Assembly (NCBI GenBank): GCA_964558235.1
Contig: CAZLCK010000060.1
Location: forward strand, 1-8,287
Direction of reading: 5' to 3'
DNA length: 8,287 bases
DNA from: CAZLCK01 sp964558235
GTDB taxonomy: Bacteria > Actinomycetota > Coriobacteriia > Coriobacteriales > CADBOM01
Within the stretch, counting starts at the first letter, position 1. Every line of letters starts with the position of its first letter. The translations under genes and the position numbers were made by a program. A model generated the notes under the pieces. It saw only the letters and a program-made list of their open reading frames with translations, was not told the DNA's origin and made no database searches. Shown here one piece after another: positions 6,901 through 8,287 of this stretch.

Positions 6901-7147
6901 CGATTAGTTCGACAAAATTACGACCAATGTTTAGCGATATTGACGCTTTCGAAAAGATGCGATTAAGCTCCGTTTACGTTAGTTCAGTAACACAAAGAAG
7001 TGTCAGTGGCAGCTGGTAAACATGCAATATTTGCGGGGTGGCATGCGTTGGTGTCACCCCGTGTTTTAGATTAATCTTTGCAATTCGAATCGATTTTGCG
7101 TAGTCAATACTGAGAAACAACCGTAATCCAATCTAAGGGGGGTGTGG
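6901..7147. other. Intergenic region after the MFS gene
   Basis: The stretch holds the hairpin terminator at 7034-7066. A 30-codon ATG frame at 6927-7019 has no ribosome binding site and no recognisable sequence, so I do not call it. Confidence 0.6.
7034..7066 (+). terminator. Rho-independent terminator after the MFS gene
   Basis: CGGGGTG (7034-7040) pairs with CACCCCG (7055-7061) over a 14-base loop, extended by G-U pairs. GTGTTTT follows. It lies 133 bases after the MFS stop. Confidence 0.65.
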
Positions 7148-7270
7148 ATGACTTTGAAATTCGGCCATTTCCTACCAGGCCGTTATTGGCGCGATGAAAC
7201 GCTTCTCATGGTGGGGCAGATTTCAGGTATAGCTCTAAGCATGCGAGCGCAAGAGCTGTACCGTCAATAA
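7148..7270 (+). CDS. Possible small protein of 40 residues, function unknown
   Basis: An ATG at 7148 is preceded by AAGGGGGG (7135-7142) at a spacing of five bases, one of the strongest Shine-Dalgarno matches in the window. The frame runs to TAA at 7268-7270. The product begins MTLKFGHFLPGRYWRDE and then has a mildly hydrophobic stretch (TLLMVGQISGIALSM, residues 18-32) and a polar end RAQELYRQ. I recognise no family. It could be a genuine small protein with one amphipathic or membrane-touching helix, or the start of a larger gene whose remainder was lost, which the other remnants in this window make plausible. A hairpin at 7272-7303 follows immediately. Confidence 0.4.
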   Translation: MTLKFGHFLPGRYWRDETLLMVGQISGIALSMRAQELYRQ

Positions 7271-7271
7271 A

Positions 7272-7303
7272 CGAACAGAGCAAAGAGTTGTTTATCCTGT
7301 TCG
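7272..7303 (+). terminator. Hairpin directly after the small ORF, possible terminator
   Basis: CGAACAG (7272-7278) pairs with CTGTTCG (7297-7303), with an inner CAA/TTG pairing. There is no T run after it, so intrinsic termination is uncertain. Confidence 0.35.
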
Positions 7304-7380
7304 GTGCTTGTTATGAGGAGCACCCATCCTTATACACCAAGGCAGAATATACTAGGTAGAGGATAATTAAAAATAAGCAT

Positions 7381-7409
7381 TTGACGTCGCATAATGATGT
7401 TTGTATGAT
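7381..7409 (+). promoter_or_regulatory. Sigma70-type promoter upstream of the MarR-like gene
   Basis: TTGACG (7381-7386) and TATGAT (7404-7409) are separated by the ideal 17 bases, the best promoter match in the window. The inferred start near 7416 gives a leader of about 170 bases before the MarR-like ATG. Confidence 0.7.
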
Positions 7410-7589
7410 TCTTAAGTGAATAAATCAAATTCAGATATATACAGGTTCAAAGCTTGTCCATAATGCAGCAAGTTCATTGACTGTCTGATACTCATCAAGA
7501 CCTTCAGTTTGTGGTATCGAAAACTGCGGTCTTTGTTTTTGTCAGAATCAGACTATTGTGTCGAGATTTCTAAGAAGAAAGGGTTTCAT

Positions 7590-8084
7590 ATGAGCAAAGA
7601 AACGCAGTCGCTTGCGCAGCTTAAAAAGGCTAACAAATTAATCAATCGGACCTTTCATAAGAACGGTCCTAAAAGCTATAAGCATGGACAGGGCGCACTC
7701 ATCAAAGTACTCCATAAGCACGATGGTTCTGCGACTTCGCGCGAGTTGATTGATATTTTGAGTTTTGACCGTGCTGAACTCAAAAATGTCGTAAAGAAGG
7801 CAGCTCGCAACGGCTATGTGGAAATGTCCGATACCGAGCAGCCGCGCACCTATGTAGTTACGCTTACCGAAACGGGTAAGGAGATAGCTGAAAAACGCTG
7901 TGCCGCTCATACTGAGGTGGCAGAAAAACTCCTTGCCGATTTTTCCGATGAGGAAATTGCGCAGCTCAACAAACTTTCCGAAAAGCTCATCGTTGCCGCC
8001 AAAGAACAGGGTGCACATGGCAAGCGCCACGCGGTTAAGGCCAGGAAGCATCATCGTAGGCACGCTAAAGTGTGCAGGGCTTAG
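7590..8084 (+). CDS. MarR-like winged-helix transcriptional regulator
   Basis: This 164-residue protein has a MarR-type layout. An N-terminal helix is followed by a winged helix: HGQGALIKVLHKHDG (32-46), SATSRELIDILSFDRAELKNVVKKAARNGYV (47-77), and a wing with PRTYVVTLTETGKEIAEK (85-102). A dimerisation helix pair comes next, with FSDEEIAQLNKLSEKLI (118-134). It most likely binds DNA as a dimer and responds to a small molecule or stress; the ligand is unknown. The last 20 or so residues (HGKRHAVKARKHHRRHAK) are extremely rich in His, Lys and Arg, which is unusual for MarR proteins and could add DNA contacts or bind metal. I chose ATG 7590 because AAAGGG (7578-7583) precedes it and the homologous region starts there. 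A GTG frame at 7509 would add 27 unlikely residues. No target gene is adjacent on the same strand. Confidence 0.85.
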   Translation: MSKETQSLAQLKKANKLINRTFHKNGPKSYKHGQGALIKVLHKHDGSATSRELIDILSFDRAELKNVVKKAARNGYVEMSDTEQPRTYVVTLTETGKEIAEKRCAAHTEVAEKLLADFSDEEIAQLNKLSEKLIVAAKEQGAHGKRHAVKARKHHRRHAKVCRA

Positions 8085-8109
8085 TTCTTGCGACGCTCAG
8101 TAGTAAACA

Positions 8110-8145
8110 CCTCTTGCTAAGCATGCCGCTTTATCGCTCAAGAGG
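8110..8145 (+). other. Weak hairpin after the MarR-like gene
   Basis: CCTCTTG (8110-8116) pairs with CAAGAGG (8139-8145) over a 22-base loop with no T run. It may be a minor structure ahead of the main terminator. Confidence 0.3.
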
Positions 8146-8176
8146 CGAATCCAAGAGTATAGAAACAAGAAGCAGC

Positions 8177-8216
8177 AAAGCCCGGTGCCAAAGTTCTCTT
8201 TTGACACCGGGCTTTT
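8177..8216. terminator. Strong bidirectional terminator between convergent genes
   Basis: AAAGCCCGGTG (8177-8187) pairs perfectly with CACCGGGCTTT (8205-8215). The stem continues after one mismatch with CAAA/TTTG, so it is long and GC-rich with T runs in both directions. It serves the MarR-like gene and the convergent gene at the right edge. Confidence 0.88.
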
Positions 8217-8244
8217 GTATTCTGCAAGAGGCTTAAAGGAAATA

Positions 8245-8287
8245 TTAGAAGCGCAGGGATAAGCAGCTCAGTCCGCCATCAATTTTG
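8245..8287 (-). CDS. C-terminal end of an amidinohydrolase, probably dimethylarginine dimethylaminohydrolase-like (5' part outside window)
   Basis: Only 13 residues are visible on the minus strand, KIDGGLSCLSLRF, followed by TAA (8247-8245). The GGL(T/S)CLS tail with a Cys six residues from the end is the arrangement I recall for bacterial dimethylarginine dimethylaminohydrolases, where the catalytic Cys is number 249 of 254. Related members of the arginine deiminase superfamily also carry a C-terminal nucleophilic Cys. Such enzymes release citrulline and dimethylamine from methylated arginine, or do related guanidine hydrolysis. The call rests on very little sequence. Confidence 0.55.
   Translation of the reverse strand, partial: KIDGGLSCLSLRF

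Larger units (their letters stand above)
7271..7589. other. Region between the small ORF and the MarR-like gene
   Basis: It contains a hairpin (7272-7303), a clear promoter (7381-7409) and a leader of roughly 170 bases. The minus strand at 7431-7541 is open for 37 codons and reads protein-like, but it lacks a start. Confidence 0.6.

Noticed and set aside
6927..7019. ATG frame of 30 codons after the MFS gene
   Set aside because: There is no Shine-Dalgarno sequence and no family-like sequence.
7638..8063. Minus-strand open frame of 141 codons opposite the MarR-like gene
   Set aside because: It lies fully antisense to a well-supported gene, has no ribosome binding site and resembles no family.
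1..8287. CRISPR arrays, tRNA or rRNA genes, insertion sequences, phage or defence genes
   Set aside because: Reading both strands showed no regularly spaced repeats, no tRNA-like cloverleaf, no transposase-like ORF and no terminal repeats.

Overview
The window looks like a chromosomal segment from a gut- or oral-type actinobacterium, most plausibly Eggerthellaceae (Coriobacteriia). This is an inference, not a match. The hints are a LuxR-type regulator with a long polytopic membrane N-terminus, which is a frequent architecture in that family, clear purine-rich Shine-Dalgarno sites, and CaiC/CaiD-like and MFS genes next to such a regulator. GC content is moderate by eye, so a lower-GC member of the family would be expected.

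Layout, left to right. Positions 1-281 hold the C-terminal end of the acetyl-CoA carboxylase carboxyltransferase alpha subunit (accA). The 356-base gap after it carries a hairpin, a remnant resembling the N-terminal part of a P-II signalling protein, and a promoter. A rightward unit follows: an HSL-family alpha/beta-hydrolase esterase (638-1630), a broken caiC-like acyl-CoA ligase gene (about 1707-2737), and a 202-residue multi-pass membrane protein (2773-3381). Facing it on the minus strand is a short C-terminal remnant of a caiD-like enoyl-CoA hydratase (3617-3733) with a good terminator beyond it. Next on the minus strand is a 493-residue protein with about 12 membrane helices and a C-terminal LuxR/GerE DNA-binding domain (3764-5245). 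It is divergent from an intact MFS transporter (5605-6900). After a hairpin terminator comes a gene-poor stretch (6901-7589) with one 40-codon ORF that has a strong ribosome binding site, and a good sigma70-type promoter. A MarR-like regulator with a His/Lys/Arg-rich tail (7590-8084) follows, then a strong bidirectional terminator, and the last 13 codons of a convergent amidinohydrolase that looks like dimethylarginine dimethylaminohydrolase.

How the genes may work together: the ester hydrolase, acyl-CoA ligase, enoyl-CoA hydratase remnant, transporter and membrane-bound LuxR regulator are what one would expect of a module that imports an organic acid or carnitine-like compound and converts it through CoA thioesters. 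Here the CoA-chemistry part is decayed. The ligase lacks its N-terminal third, has an in-frame TGA and a -1 frame change at an A8 run, and only the last 38 codons of the hydratase remain. The esterase, membrane protein, regulator and transporter are open. The best reading is a catabolic locus caught during reductive decay, with regulation and transport outlasting the enzymes. I did not find a convincing new defence or mobile system. The less ordinary items are the possible slippery site, the sensor-like membrane LuxR, the gene remnants and the unexplained small ORFs.
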